A stretch of DNA of 64,000 bases from positions 59,368 through 123,367 of the forward strand of contig NZ_LAVA02000020.1 in assembly GCF_000974985.2 (NCBI RefSeq), written 5' to 3'. Numbering within the stretch: the stretch's first letter is position 1; each line of letters starts with the position of its first letter. This DNA comes from Streptomyces mangrovisoli. Lineage in GTDB: Bacteria > Actinomycetota > Actinomycetes > Streptomycetales > Streptomycetaceae. Below are positions 56,557 through 64,000 of this stretch, piece after piece. The position numbers and the translations under genes are program-made. The notes beneath the pieces are model-generated. The model did no database searches, was not told the origin of the DNA, and saw nothing but the letters and a program-made list of their open reading frames with translations.

Positions 56557-57225
56557 TCAGCCGCCGCCGGGTACGACCAGCCCGGACTCGTAGGCCAGCA
56601 CCACCGCCTGGGTGCGGTCCCGCAGCCCCAGCTTCGACAGGATGCGGCTGACATGGGTCTTCACCGTCTCCTCGCCCACGTGCAGCCGGGCCGCCAGCTC
56701 GGGGTTGGAGAGGCCCTCCGCGAGCAGCCGCAGCACCTCCGTCTCGCGCGGGGTCAGCCCGGCGGGCGGCCGCGGGGCGGGGCCGCGGGGGCGCAGCCGG
56801 GCGAACTCGGCGATCAGACGGCGGGTGACACCGGGGGCGAGCAGCGCCTCACCGGCCGCGACCACCCGCACCGCCTCGAAGAGCCGCTCGGCGGTCACGT
56901 CCTTGAGCAGAAAGCCGCTGGCCCCGGCCGCGAGGGCGTCGTAGACATGCTCGTCGAGGTCGAAGGTGGTCAGGATCAGCACCCGAGGCGCGTCGGGGCC
57001 CGTGAGTTCCGCCGTGGCGCGGATGCCGTCGAGCACCGGCATCCGTACGTCCATGAGCACCACGTCGGGCCGCTCCCGGCGGCACACCCGCACCGCCTCG
57101 GCCCCGTCGGCCGCCGTGCCGACCACGGTGAAGTCCGGCTGGGTGGCGAGCAGTCCGGCGTAACCGGCGCGGACGATCTCGTGGTCGTCGGCGACCACCA
57201 GCCGGATACCGGCCCCCTTGCTCAC
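56557..57225 (-). CDS. NarL/LuxR-type response regulator
   Basis: 222 residues: a receiver domain (7-125) with the acidic pair in VVADDHEIVRAGYAGLL, phosphoacceptor Asp in VVLMDVRMPVLDG (about residue 57), Thr and Lys in ILTTFDLDEHVYDAL and FLLKDVTAE, then a LuxR helix-turn-helix (158-215; LTPRETEVLRLLAEGLSNPE, LHVGEETVKTHVSRILSKLG). The GTG start is 34 bp after the sensor kinase stop, so the two form one transcript. The likely target is the divergently transcribed ABC exporter beyond the kinase. Confidence 0.93.
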   Translation of the reverse strand: MSKGAGIRLVVADDHEIVRAGYAGLLATQPDFTVVGTAADGAEAVRVCRRERPDVVLMDVRMPVLDGIRATAELTGPDAPRVLILTTFDLDEHVYDALAAGASGFLLKDVTAERLFEAVRVVAAGEALLAPGVTRRLIAEFARLRPRGPAPRPPAGLTPRETEVLRLLAEGLSNPELAARLHVGEETVKTHVSRILSKLGLRDRTQAVVLAYESGLVVPGGG

Positions 57226-57259
57226 CGTGCCTCCTCCGGCCGGATGCCGGCACTCTCGT

Positions 57260-58462
57260 TCACCGCGTCTCCTCCGGCCGGACCGGCAGGCGGGCCTCCA
57301 CCTGGAAGCCGCCGGCCGGGGCCGCGCCGGTGCGCAGGAAGCCGCCGACCGTCGCGGCCCGCTCCGCCATGCCGAGCAGGCCGTGCCCGGCCGCGCCCGG
57401 CCGCGCCGCGCCGGGGCCCGGTCCGTTGTCGCGCACGCACAGGGTCAGGTCCTCGCCCCCGTAGCGGAGTTCGACGTCCACGGCGGCCCCGGGCGCATGG
57501 CGGCGCGCGTTGGTGAGGGCCTCCTGCACGATGCGGTACGCGGTGACCTCCACGCCCGGGTCGAGCGGTACGACCGTGCCGCTCACGATCAGCCGGGCCC
57601 GGCAGCCCGCCGCCTCCCGCGCCTCGTCCACCAGGTCGATCAGCTGGCGCAGCCCGGGCTGCGGCCGTCGCTGCACACCGGGGTCGGCGTCCTCGCGCAG
57701 CACCCCGAGCAGCCGCCGCATCTCCGTCAGCGCGGCGCGCGCGGTGTCGCCGATGGCCAGCAGCCGGGCCGCGCCCTCGGCGGGCAGCCCGGCCGTGGTC
57801 AGCCGCGCGGTCTCCGCCTGCACCGCGATCATCGAGATGTGATGGGCGACGACATCGTGCAACTCCCGTGCGATACGCGCCCGTTCGCCCCGCGCCGCGT
57901 GTTCGAGCAGGGTGTCGGCGAAGGCCCGCTCGGTGGCGCTGTGCGCGAGCGCGGTCAGCCGGGCGTGCCGGGACAGGCCCGCCGCGGCCGCCGCCGAACC
58001 GAGCGTCACCGCCAGCACGGCGATCACGCGGGCCCACCGGTCGCCGTCGACCAGCGCGATCACCGCGTACGGCAGCAGCAGCAGTCCGCACAGCCGGGGC
58101 CGGCCCGCCCGCCCGAGGACGTACACACAGAGCGGCTGGGCGACCAGACCGGCCAGCGTGAGCGCGCGGAACGGCTCCAGCGCGAGCACCCCGCCACCGC
58201 TGAGCGCGACGCCGGCGGTGGCCCGTACGGCGCCCTCGGAACCCAGTACCAGGGCGAGCGGAAGGGTGGTGGCGAGCGCGAGCAGCAGCACGGCCGCGAG
58301 CGTGCCCGGCGCCGCGCTCCCGCGCAGCAGCACCTCACCCAGCGACAGCAGGGCGAGCCCGAACGGCACCGCCCGGACCTCCCGCCGCGCCATCACACCG
58401 TCGATCCCGGCGATCCGTGCCGCTCCGGCCGCGACCGGTGTGCTCTCACCCACGACCGCCAT
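57260..58462 (-). CDS. DesK/NarX-type sensor histidine kinase
   Basis: A 400-residue kinase. Several hydrophobic helices occupy about 25-160. A HisKA_3 dimerisation domain carries the phospho-His in ARIARELHDVVAHHISMIAV (His about residue 199), and a HATPase domain (about 300-395) includes the N box (EALTNARRHAPG) and DNGPGPG, then GLLGMAERAATVGG. It lacks a large external sensor, so it probably senses membrane stress or a drug in the membrane. I chose ATG 58462, the last start leaving room for the divergent ABC promoter; the open frame upstream is non-coding in character. Confidence 0.92.
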   Translation of the reverse strand: MAVVGESTPVAAGAARIAGIDGVMARREVRAVPFGLALLSLGEVLLRGSAAPGTLAAVLLLALATTLPLALVLGSEGAVRATAGVALSGGGVLALEPFRALTLAGLVAQPLCVYVLGRAGRPRLCGLLLLPYAVIALVDGDRWARVIAVLAVTLGSAAAAAGLSRHARLTALAHSATERAFADTLLEHAARGERARIARELHDVVAHHISMIAVQAETARLTTAGLPAEGAARLLAIGDTARAALTEMRRLLGVLREDADPGVQRRPQPGLRQLIDLVDEAREAAGCRARLIVSGTVVPLDPGVEVTAYRIVQEALTNARRHAPGAAVDVELRYGGEDLTLCVRDNGPGPGAARPGAAGHGLLGMAERAATVGGFLRTGAAPAGGFQVEARLPVRPEETR

Positions 58463-58553
58463 TCTGCCGGGACGGCCGCCCGGCGCATCCCCCGTGCGAG
58501 GGACCCCCAGGGCGTGACGACCCGCCCCCGCCGCCCGGCCTAGCCTCCTCGCC

Positions 58554-59651
58554 ATGAGCGACGCCACCATCGAAGTCCGCAACCTGCGCAAGCGGTTCGG
58601 CCGGACTCTGGCCGTCGACGGACTCTCCTTCACGGTCGAGCCCGGCACGGTCACCGGCTTCGTCGGCCCCAACGGCGCCGGCAAGTCCACCACCCTGCGC
58701 GCCCTGCTGGGCCTGGACGCCCCCGACGAGGGCCGGGCCCTGGTCTGCGGCCGCCCCTACCACGCGCTGCGCACCCCTCTGCTGGAGGTCGGCGCGCTGC
58801 TCGACGCCGCCGCCGTGCACCCCGGCCGGCGCGGCCGGGACCACCTGCTCTGGCTGGCCCACTCGCACGGGCTGCCCGCCCGGCGGGCCGACGAGGTGCT
58901 GGAGCAGGTCGGCATGGAGGGCGCGGCCCGCCGCAAGGCCGGCGGCTACTCCCTCGGGATGCGCCAGCGCCTCGGCATCGCCGCCGCACTGCTCGGCGAC
59001 CCTTCGGTCCTGCTGCTCGACGAGCCCGTCAACGGCCTTGACCCCGAGGGCATCCAGTGGATCCGTGCCCTGCTGCGCGGGCTGGCCGCCGAGGGCCGGG
59101 CGATCCTCGTCTCCAGCCATCTGATGAGCGAACTGGAGGACACCGCCGACCACTTGGTGGTCATCGGGCGGGGCCGGCTGATCGCGGACACGTCCGTCGC
59201 GGACCTGCTGTCCGCCGCCTCCGGCGACCGGGTGCGGGTGCGCACCGACGCGCGTACGGCGGCGATGGAACTGCTCACCCGGGAGGGCGCCACCGTCGCG
59301 GTGACCGACCGGGACACCCTGACCGTCACCGGGCTGCCGGCCCAGCGGATCGTCGAACTGCTCAGCGCGCGGGGCATACCGGTGGCCGAGGTCGGCGCCC
59401 ACCGGGCCACCCTGGAGGAGGCGTACATGGAACTCACCAGAACGTCGGCCGAGTTCACGGCCACGGCCCCCCGGGAGACCGCTCCCGACGGCGAGCGGGA
59501 CACGGACACGGCGGACACCGCGGACAGCGTGGACAGCCCGCAGAGCACGGACAGGCCGCAGATCACGGACAGCGCGCAGGCCACGGACAGCGCGCAGGCC
59601 ACGGACAGCGCGCAGGCCGCGGACGCCACGGACACCGGGGCGGGGCGATGA
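58554..59651 (+). CDS. ABC transporter ATP-binding protein
   Basis: A 365-residue drug-exporter-type ATPase. Walker A is FVGPNGAGKSTTLRALLG (about residues 36-53), the signature is YSLGMRQRLGIAAALL, Walker B is VLLLDEPVNGLDPEG, and the switch His is in ILVSSHLMSELE. A C-terminal domain to about 300 follows. The last 60 residues are an unusual Thr/Asp/Ser/Gln/Ala-rich tail of hexapeptide repeats (TDSAQA). The stop overlaps the first permease start (ATGA), forming a three-gene operon with 61204-61965, divergent from the two-component system that probably controls it. Confidence 0.94.
   Translation: MSDATIEVRNLRKRFGRTLAVDGLSFTVEPGTVTGFVGPNGAGKSTTLRALLGLDAPDEGRALVCGRPYHALRTPLLEVGALLDAAAVHPGRRGRDHLLWLAHSHGLPARRADEVLEQVGMEGAARRKAGGYSLGMRQRLGIAAALLGDPSVLLLDEPVNGLDPEGIQWIRALLRGLAAEGRAILVSSHLMSELEDTADHLVVIGRGRLIADTSVADLLSAASGDRVRVRTDARTAAMELLTREGATVAVTDRDTLTVTGLPAQRIVELLSARGIPVAEVGAHRATLEEAYMELTRTSAEFTATAPRETAPDGERDTDTADTADSVDSPQSTDRPQITDSAQATDSAQATDSAQAADATDTGAGR
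59511..59635 (+). repeat. 18-bp tandem repeat in ABC ATPase tail
   Basis: ACGGACAGCGCGCAGGCC occurs three times without change (59565, 59583, 59601), and diverged 18-bp units precede it from about 59511. In frame it encodes TDSAQA hexapeptides. Confidence 0.9.
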
Positions 59652-61207
59652 CCGCGACCTCCACGCCGCCCGCCACCCCGGCCGGGCCGCCCGCGCCCCA
59701 CCGCTCCCGCCTGCACCCCGCCCGCGCGGGCTTTCTCCACCTGCTGCGGGCGGAGTGGACCAAGTTCCGCACGGTCCGCGCCTGGCCCCTGGTCCTTCTC
59801 GCGGCGGCGGTCGTCACCGTGCTGATCTCCATGCTCTCCGCGAGCGGCTCGCACACCAGCGGCAGCCCGCCGTTCGTGCAGGGCCCGGACGGCACCGTCG
59901 TCAGCGACTCCTTCCGCACCACCCACCGCTCGCTCACCGGCGACGGCACCCTGACGGTGCGCGTCACCTCGATGCGCGCCGACGGCGGCGGCCTGGAGCC
60001 GTGGGCCAAGGCGGGCCTGCTGATCAAGCAGAGCCTGAAGCGGGGCGCGCCCTACGCCGCCGTGATGGTCACCCCCGGCCACGGCGTGCGCGCCGAATGG
60101 AACTTCACCCACGACACCGCGGGCCCCGCCGCCGATCCGACGGCCTCCCCGCAGTGGCTGCGCCTGACCCGCAAGGGCGACACGGTGACGGCGTACGCGT
60201 CGGCGGACGGCCGGGGCTGGACGCGGATCGCCGCCGTGCGCCTGTCCGGGCTCGCGCGCACGGTCCAGGCGGGCGTCTTCGTGGCCACGCCCGACCACGA
60301 GGAGGTCAGCCGGTCCATCGGCGGCGGCAGCGTGACCTCCGGCGGGGGTTCGGTGACCGCGGCCTTCGACCACCTCTCCCTCCGGGGGACCTCGCCGGAC
60401 GCGGACTGGGCCAGTACCGACGTCGGCGCTCCGGCGCCGGACGGCCCCACCCCGCACAACGCGCCGGGCGAGGGCCGCACCCAGGTCTCCGCCGCCGGCA
60501 CCTACACGCTCACCGGGCACGGGGACATCGCGCCCGACACCTTGCAGCCCGACCGGGTCCAGATGAGCTTCCAGGGCGTCTCCGTGGGTCTGCTGTTCCT
60601 GGTCGCGGTGGGCGTGCTGTTCATGACCAGCGAGTACAAGCGGGGCCTGATCCGTACGACGTTCACGGCGAGCCCGTCCCGGGCGGCGGTGCTCGGGGCG
60701 AAGTCCCTGGTCATCGGGGGTGTGACCGTCGTGACCTGCCTTCCGGCCCTCGCGCTCGGCTATGTCCTCGCCCAGCGCGGGTTGCGCCGCAACGGCTACG
60801 CCGAGCCCGCCTTCCCCGACCTGCCGCTGCTGCACGGCCCGGCCGCCCGCGCGGTGGTCGGCAGCGCGCTGCTGATGGCCCTGGTCGCGGTCCTGGCCCT
60901 CGCGGTGGGGGCGGTGCTGCGGTCCACGGCGGGCGCGATCGCGACCGTCACGGTGCTGGTGGTCCTCCCGCAGATCCTGTCGCTCGCGCTCCCGCTCGGC
61001 CTCGCGCGGTGGCTGCTGCGGGTGACCCCGGCGGCGGCGTTCGCCGTGCAGCAGGGCGTGCCGCACTACGGGTTCGGCCGGCAGACCTGTCTGCCGGAGA
61101 GCGGGTGCTATCCGCTCGATCCGTGGCCGGGTCTGCTGGTCCTGGTGGCGTACACGGCGGCGGCCCTGGGCCTGGCGGTGTGGACCGTGCGCAGGAGGGA
61201 CGCGTGA
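59648..61207 (+). CDS. ABC permease with extracytoplasmic lectin-like domain
   Basis: 519 residues. TM1 (about 44-63, after LHLLRAEWTKFRTVRAWPLV) is followed by an unusually large external domain (70-310) and then five further helices: about 315-333, 360-381, 405-430, 434-457 and 492-513. The external part contains GTLTVRVTSMRADGGGLEPW, AKAGLLIKQSL, WLRLTRKGDTVTAYASADGR and TVQAGVFVATP, the pattern of a DUF1349/concanavalin-like beta sandwich. ABC-2 permeases of this group normally have a short TM1-TM2 loop, so this looks like a domain insertion that could bind a glycan or peptide. Overlaps both neighbours by 4 bp. Confidence 0.87.
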   Translation: MTATSTPPATPAGPPAPHRSRLHPARAGFLHLLRAEWTKFRTVRAWPLVLLAAAVVTVLISMLSASGSHTSGSPPFVQGPDGTVVSDSFRTTHRSLTGDGTLTVRVTSMRADGGGLEPWAKAGLLIKQSLKRGAPYAAVMVTPGHGVRAEWNFTHDTAGPAADPTASPQWLRLTRKGDTVTAYASADGRGWTRIAAVRLSGLARTVQAGVFVATPDHEEVSRSIGGGSVTSGGGSVTAAFDHLSLRGTSPDADWASTDVGAPAPDGPTPHNAPGEGRTQVSAAGTYTLTGHGDIAPDTLQPDRVQMSFQGVSVGLLFLVAVGVLFMTSEYKRGLIRTTFTASPSRAAVLGAKSLVIGGVTVVTCLPALALGYVLAQRGLRRNGYAEPAFPDLPLLHGPAARAVVGSALLMALVAVLALAVGAVLRSTAGAIATVTVLVVLPQILSLALPLGLARWLLRVTPAAAFAVQQGVPHYGFGRQTCLPESGCYPLDPWPGLLVLVAYTAAALGLAVWTVRRRDA

Positions 61208-61965
61208 GGGCGCTGCACGCGGGGTGCGTGAGGGCGCTGCACGCGGAGTGGACGAAGCTGCGCACCCTGGCGAGTACGTGGTGGCTGCTCGCGGCGGTGC
61301 CGGTGCTGACGGTGGTGCTCGGCACGGCCGCGGCGGCGTCGGCGAGCCGGACCTGCCCGTCGCGGGCGCTGTGCCACGCGGACACCGTGCGGCTGAGCCT
61401 GACGGGGGTGTGGCTGAGCCAGGCGCTCTGTCTGGTCCTGGGGGTGCTCGCGATGGGGGCGGAGTACGGCACGGGCACCATCGGGGTGACGCTGGCCGCC
61501 GTACCGCTGCGCCGCCGGGTGCTGGCGGCGAAGGCGGCGGTGGTGGCGCTGTCGACCGGCGTGGCCGCGGCCGCCGCGGTGCCGCTCGCGCTCGCCGCCG
61601 CCCGGCTGGTCGTGCCGGTGCCGGGTCCGCAGGCGCGGGCCGCGGTGGGCTCGGTGTTCTGCCTGGTCCTGGTGGCGCTGCTGGGCCTCGGCCTCGCGAC
61701 GCTGCTGCGGGACACCGCGGCCGCGCTGACGCTGGGTCTCGGCCTGCTCTACGCGGTGCCGCTGCTGGCCGAGCTGCTGCCCTCGGTCAGCTGGCAGCAC
61801 CGGCTGCAGCGCTGGGCGCCGATGCCGGCCGGGCTGTCCGTCCAGTGGACCCGGGACCTCGACCGACTGGTCATCGGGCCGTGGGCCGGGCTCGGGGTGC
61901 TGGCGGCCTATGCGGTGGGTCTGCTGACGGCTGGGGGAGTGGCGTTCCGCCTCCGCGACGCGTGA
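61204..61965 (+). CDS. ABC-2 type permease
   Basis: A 253-residue membrane protein with six helices: about 22-43, 58-84, 95-118, 128-155, 160-180 and 220-247. The N-terminal AEWTKLRTLASTWWLLAAVP is the usual entry of this permease group. The gene starts with a 24-bp duplication (GTGAGGGCGCTGCACGCG at 61204 and 61228), so there are two in-frame GTG starts giving MRALHAGC-VRALHAEW; the second gives the normal family N-terminus. It is translationally coupled to the first permease (GTGA) and completes the exporter. Confidence 0.9.
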   Translation: MRALHAGCVRALHAEWTKLRTLASTWWLLAAVPVLTVVLGTAAAASASRTCPSRALCHADTVRLSLTGVWLSQALCLVLGVLAMGAEYGTGTIGVTLAAVPLRRRVLAAKAAVVALSTGVAAAAAVPLALAAARLVVPVPGPQARAAVGSVFCLVLVALLGLGLATLLRDTAAALTLGLGLLYAVPLLAELLPSVSWQHRLQRWAPMPAGLSVQWTRDLDRLVIGPWAGLGVLAAYAVGLLTAGGVAFRLRDA

Positions 61966-62054
61966 CGGCCGCGGGCCCCGTCAGCGAGCCCGGCCCGCCT
62001 CGGCCTTCCCGCGGCCGCGTGCCGGGCGTGGTGCCCCCGTGCGGCTGCGTCGTG

Positions 62055-62206
62055 GCTGGTCGCGCAGTTCCCCGCGCCCCTAGGGGGTGGTGGTCGGGCC
62101 CCGTCAGGGGCGCGGGGAACTGCGCGACCAGCCCCCACCGGCCCGCGGGGAACTGTGCGGCCAGCCCCATCGGCCCGCAAGGAACTGTGCCGTCAGCCCC
62201 GCCGGG
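62055..62206. repeat. Palindromic repeat element plus decayed half-copies
   Basis: A perfect 27-bp inverted repeat (62055-62081 with 62106-62132, 24-base spacer) of the GCGCAGTTCCCCGCGCCCC family. It is followed by two degraded copies of its right arm at 62149 and 62181 (GGAACTGTGC), 32-33 bp apart. With the terminator at 62230 this accounts for most of the 61966-62290 gap. Confidence 0.85.
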
Positions 62207-62229
62207 TCGCGGTCGTATCCCGTGACGGA

Positions 62230-62268
62230 AACGCCCGCCCCGGCCGCGGCAGCGGAGGGGCGGGCGTT
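62230..62268. terminator. Terminator between ABC operon and yceI-like gene
   Basis: AACGCCCGCCCC pairs perfectly with GGGGCGGGCGTT (12 bp, 15-base loop) between convergent genes, followed by GTCGTCG. Confidence 0.75.
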
Positions 62269-62290
62269 GTCGTCGAGCGCGCCGCAGGCG

Positions 62291-62881
62291 TCACGCCTGC
62301 TTGATCGCCGAGATGTCGAACGTCAGCTTGATCTTGTCGGAGACCAGCACGCCGCCCGTCTCCAGCTTCGCGTTCCAGGTCAGGCCCCACTCGGACCGCA
62401 GGATCTCCGCCTTGCCCTCGAAGCCGACCCGCTCGTTGCCGAAGGGGTCCTTCGCGGCGCCGTTGAACTCGAGGTCGATGGTGAGCGGCTTGGTGACGCC
62501 GAGGATGGAGAGGTCGCCGGTGAGGCGGTAGTCGCCGCCGCCGAGGTCCTCCGCCGAGGTCGACCGGAAGGTCATCGTCGGGAACTCGTCGCACTTGAAG
62601 AAGTCCGCCGACTTCAGGTGCCCGTCACGGTCGGCGTTCCCCGTGTCGATGCTGGCCATCGCGACGTCGATGGACGCGGTGGACTTCGCGGGGTCGCCGC
62701 CGTCCAGGTGCAGGGTGCCGGAGAACTCGTGGAAGCTGCCCTTCACATTGGTCACCATCGCGTGCCGGGCCACGAAGCCGATCCTCGTGTGCGCGGGGTC
62801 GAGCGTGTACTCGCCGGTGACCGAGGCCAGGTCGGTGCCGGCGGTCTCGGCGTCGTCGTTCTTGTTGCCGAAGAGGCCCAT
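62291..62881 (-). CDS. YceI-family lipocalin-like protein
   Basis: A 196-residue protein of the YceI beta-barrel family, which binds polyisoprenoid-type lipids. Visible motifs are YTLDPAHTRIGFVARHAMVT (about 26-45), KGSFHEFSGTLHLD, TGNADRDGHLKSADFFKCDE, TMTFRSTS, and the end LVSDKIKLTFDISAIKQ. No signal peptide is visible (start MGLFGNKNDDAETAGTDL), so it is probably cytoplasmic, as many actinobacterial YceI proteins are; these are often linked to MarR regulation and oxidative or solvent stress. It is monocistronic, with a palindrome upstream. Confidence 0.93.
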   Translation of the reverse strand: MGLFGNKNDDAETAGTDLASVTGEYTLDPAHTRIGFVARHAMVTNVKGSFHEFSGTLHLDGGDPAKSTASIDVAMASIDTGNADRDGHLKSADFFKCDEFPTMTFRSTSAEDLGGGDYRLTGDLSILGVTKPLTIDLEFNGAAKDPFGNERVGFEGKAEILRSEWGLTWNAKLETGGVLVSDKIKLTFDISAIKQA

Positions 62882-62936
62882 GACGTTCTCCTAGGGGGGA
62901 TGGTCGCGGCTCGTGACGGGTCGCGGCGACAGGTTG

Positions 62937-62948
62937 TTTAACGTTCAA
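62937..62948. promoter_or_regulatory. MarR-like operator upstream of yceI
   Basis: TTTAACGTTCAA is centred on AACGTT and matches its complement except at one symmetric pair, 56 bp upstream of the YceI start. AT-rich inverted repeats of this kind are typical MarR sites. Confidence 0.5.
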
Positions 62949-63293
62949 TGACTAGCAACGTGTCCGACCGTAGACCCATTCCCGGGCCGATTCAATGTCT
63001 TCGGCGTGTCACCCGTCAGGAGCCATGGGTGATCACCCGGTCGGGCCCCGCCGGGATACCCTTCACCCGCCCCCACGGACGTGCGCGTCACTCCGCTGAC
63101 CGCATGTACGGCACCGGGTGTGAGCCGGGTCTCAGCCTTCGCGTTTGTGTGACCCCTACAAGCCCAGGGCCCCCTGAGCAGTCGGAACGCCTGCATGGCG
63201 TTGAAGTTCTGTTAAGTGCTACCAGGAAAACGGGCCGGAGACTGTACGGAGTCGACGGCTCGCTTTTCTTGCGGGGCTTCGTAAGGTCGCTAC
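62949..63293. other. Intergenic region without identified gene
   Basis: About 345 bp between the yceI control region and the acyl-CoA carboxylase start. I see no coding frame with Streptomyces codon bias, no strong hairpin and no repeat. The promoter of the carboxylase gene should lie in its right half, which is AT-richer around 63200-63235. A six-codon frame (MALKFC) at about 63194 is too short to call. Confidence 0.4.
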
Positions 63294-64000
63294 ATGACCG
63301 TTTTGGAAGAGACGACGGGCGAATCGACCGCCGAGCCCACGACCGAGCCGGCGGCGGAGCCGACGGACGCGCGGGGCCGGGTCGCCGAGCTGCGCGAGAT
63401 CCGTGCGCAGGCCCTGGCGGGCCCCGGTGCGAAGGCGACCGAGGCGCAGCACGCCAAGGGCAAGCTGACGGCGCGGGAGCGGATCGAGCTGCTGGTCGAT
63501 GCGGGTTCCTTCCAGGAGGTCGAGCAGCTGCGCCGGCACCGTGCGGTCGGGTTCGGTCTGGAGGCGAAGAAGCCCTACACCGACGGTGTGATCACGGGCT
63601 GGGGCACGGTCGAGGGCCGTACGGTCTTCGTGTACGCGCACGATTTCCGGATCTTCGGCGGCGCGCTGGGCGAGGCCCACGCGACGAAGATCCACAAGAT
63701 CATGGACATGGCCATCGCGGCGGGTGCCCCGCTGGTCTCCCTCAACGACGGTGCGGGTGCCCGGATCCAGGAGGGCGTGTCCGCGCTCGCCGGGTACGGC
63801 GGCATCTTCCAGCGCAACACCAGGGCCTCGGGGGTGATCCCGCAGATCTCGGTGATGCTCGGCCCGTGCGCGGGCGGCGCGGCCTACAGCCCGGCGCTGA
63901 CGGACTTCGTGTTCATGGTCCGTGAGACCTCGCAGATGTTCATCACCGGCCCGGACGTCGTCAAGGCGGTCACCGGCGAGGAGATCACCCAGAACGGCCT
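63294..64000 (+). CDS. accB: Acyl-CoA carboxylase beta (carboxyltransferase) subunit, 5' part
   Basis: The first 235 codons are visible before the window ends. After a Thr/Glu/Ala-rich N-terminus (residues 1-25) the carboxyltransferase fold begins with [40 protein letters not shown], and [20 protein letters not shown]. The acyl-CoA oxyanion region is present: [20 protein letters not shown] and [20 protein letters not shown]. It transfers CO2 from biotin to acetyl- or propionyl-CoA, giving malonyl- or methylmalonyl-CoA for fatty acid and polyketide synthesis. The symbol rests on recalled synteny with SCO5535; pccB is the functional alternative. A small epsilon subunit gene would be expected next. 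Confidence 0.92.
   Translation, partial: MTVLEETTGESTAEPTTEPAAEPTDARGRVAELREIRAQALAGPGAKATEAQHAKGKLTARERIELLVDAGSFQEVEQLRRHRAVGFGLEAKKPYTDGVITGWGTVEGRTVFVYAHDFRIFGGALGEAHATKIHKIMDMAIAAGAPLVSLNDGAGARIQEGVSALAGYGGIFQRNTRASGVIPQISVMLGPCAGGAAYSPALTDFVFMVRETSQMFITGPDVVKAVTGEEITQNG

Noticed and set aside
58463..58693. Extended N-terminus of the sensor kinase
   Set aside because: It would run through the divergent promoter region and into the ABC ATPase gene; composition is non-coding.
63194..63214. Six-codon upstream frame MALKFC before the carboxylase gene
   Set aside because: Too short, no convincing Shine-Dalgarno, and no terminator follows it, so a regulatory leader is not supported.

Overview
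The window is chromosomal DNA of a Streptomyces, or a very close relative. Evidence: very high G+C with strong third-position bias, many GTG starts and 4-bp stop/start overlaps, and a gene order (c-di-GMP gene, gatCAB, MMPL transporter, LAL regulator, second c-di-GMP gene, ilvBNC, serA, proline catabolism, leuB, ilvE, fused urease genes, citramalate synthase, acyl-CoA carboxylase) that I recall from the Streptomyces core chromosome around SCO5495-SCO5535 of S. coelicolor. No species can be named from this alone. I saw no tRNA, rRNA, CRISPR array, prophage or intact insertion sequence.

Layout. 1-993: 3' end of a GGDEF-EAL protein (probable RmdB). 1061-5403: a TetR gene facing the gatC-gatA-small gene-gatB operon. 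5494-10346: methyltransferase, small membrane protein, MMPL exporter followed by a decayed acetyltransferase, and an acidic membrane protein. 10478-14288: small basic protein, giant LuxR-type ATPase regulator, DUF6191-like peptide. 14293-17677: exported PQQ-type sugar dehydrogenase, aldo/keto reductase, hydroxyacid dehydrogenase. 17783-21385: a large membrane PAS-GGDEF-EAL protein (probable CdgF). 21419-27109: branched-chain amino acid operon ilvB-ilvN-ilvC behind a leader peptide and attenuator, then serA. 27200-29927: MFS exporter divergent from its TetR regulator, plus a Nudix hydrolase. 30082-34041: PucR-type regulator divergent from proline dehydrogenase and P5C dehydrogenase. 34174-35120: AAC(2')-like acetyltransferase, an AT-rich island and a 43-residue gene. 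35329-39433: Tat-exported phosphatase, leuB, ilvE. 39570-45276: NCS1 permease divergent from a urease-like / agmatine deiminase-like / TetR operon. 45535-47386: leader peptide, attenuator and cimA. 47394-52948: lipoprotein and two secreted glycoside hydrolases. 53011-58462: TPM-type membrane protein, a triplicated 134-bp repeat, MarR/FUSC divergent pair and a two-component system. 58554-61965: three-gene ABC exporter. 62291 to the end: YceI protein and the start of an acyl-CoA carboxylase beta subunit.

How it works together. Six branched-chain pathway genes (ilvB, ilvN, ilvC, leuB, ilvE, cimA) lie within 26 kb. Two of their transcription units start with a short peptide rich in Ile/Leu/Val codons, followed by a hairpin and T-run, which points to control by ribosome-mediated attenuation. 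CimA with an Ile-Ile leader suggests a threonine-independent route to isoleucine. The most unusual metabolic unit is 39570-45276: a complete urease-like catalytic pair without nickel accessory genes, co-transcribed with a guanidine-modifying deiminase and a TetR gene, and divergent from a nucleobase-type permease, with perfect palindromes in front of both arms. Direct repeats of unusual regularity (10-, 18-, 21-, 22- and 134-bp periods) occur repeatedly and are reported separately.
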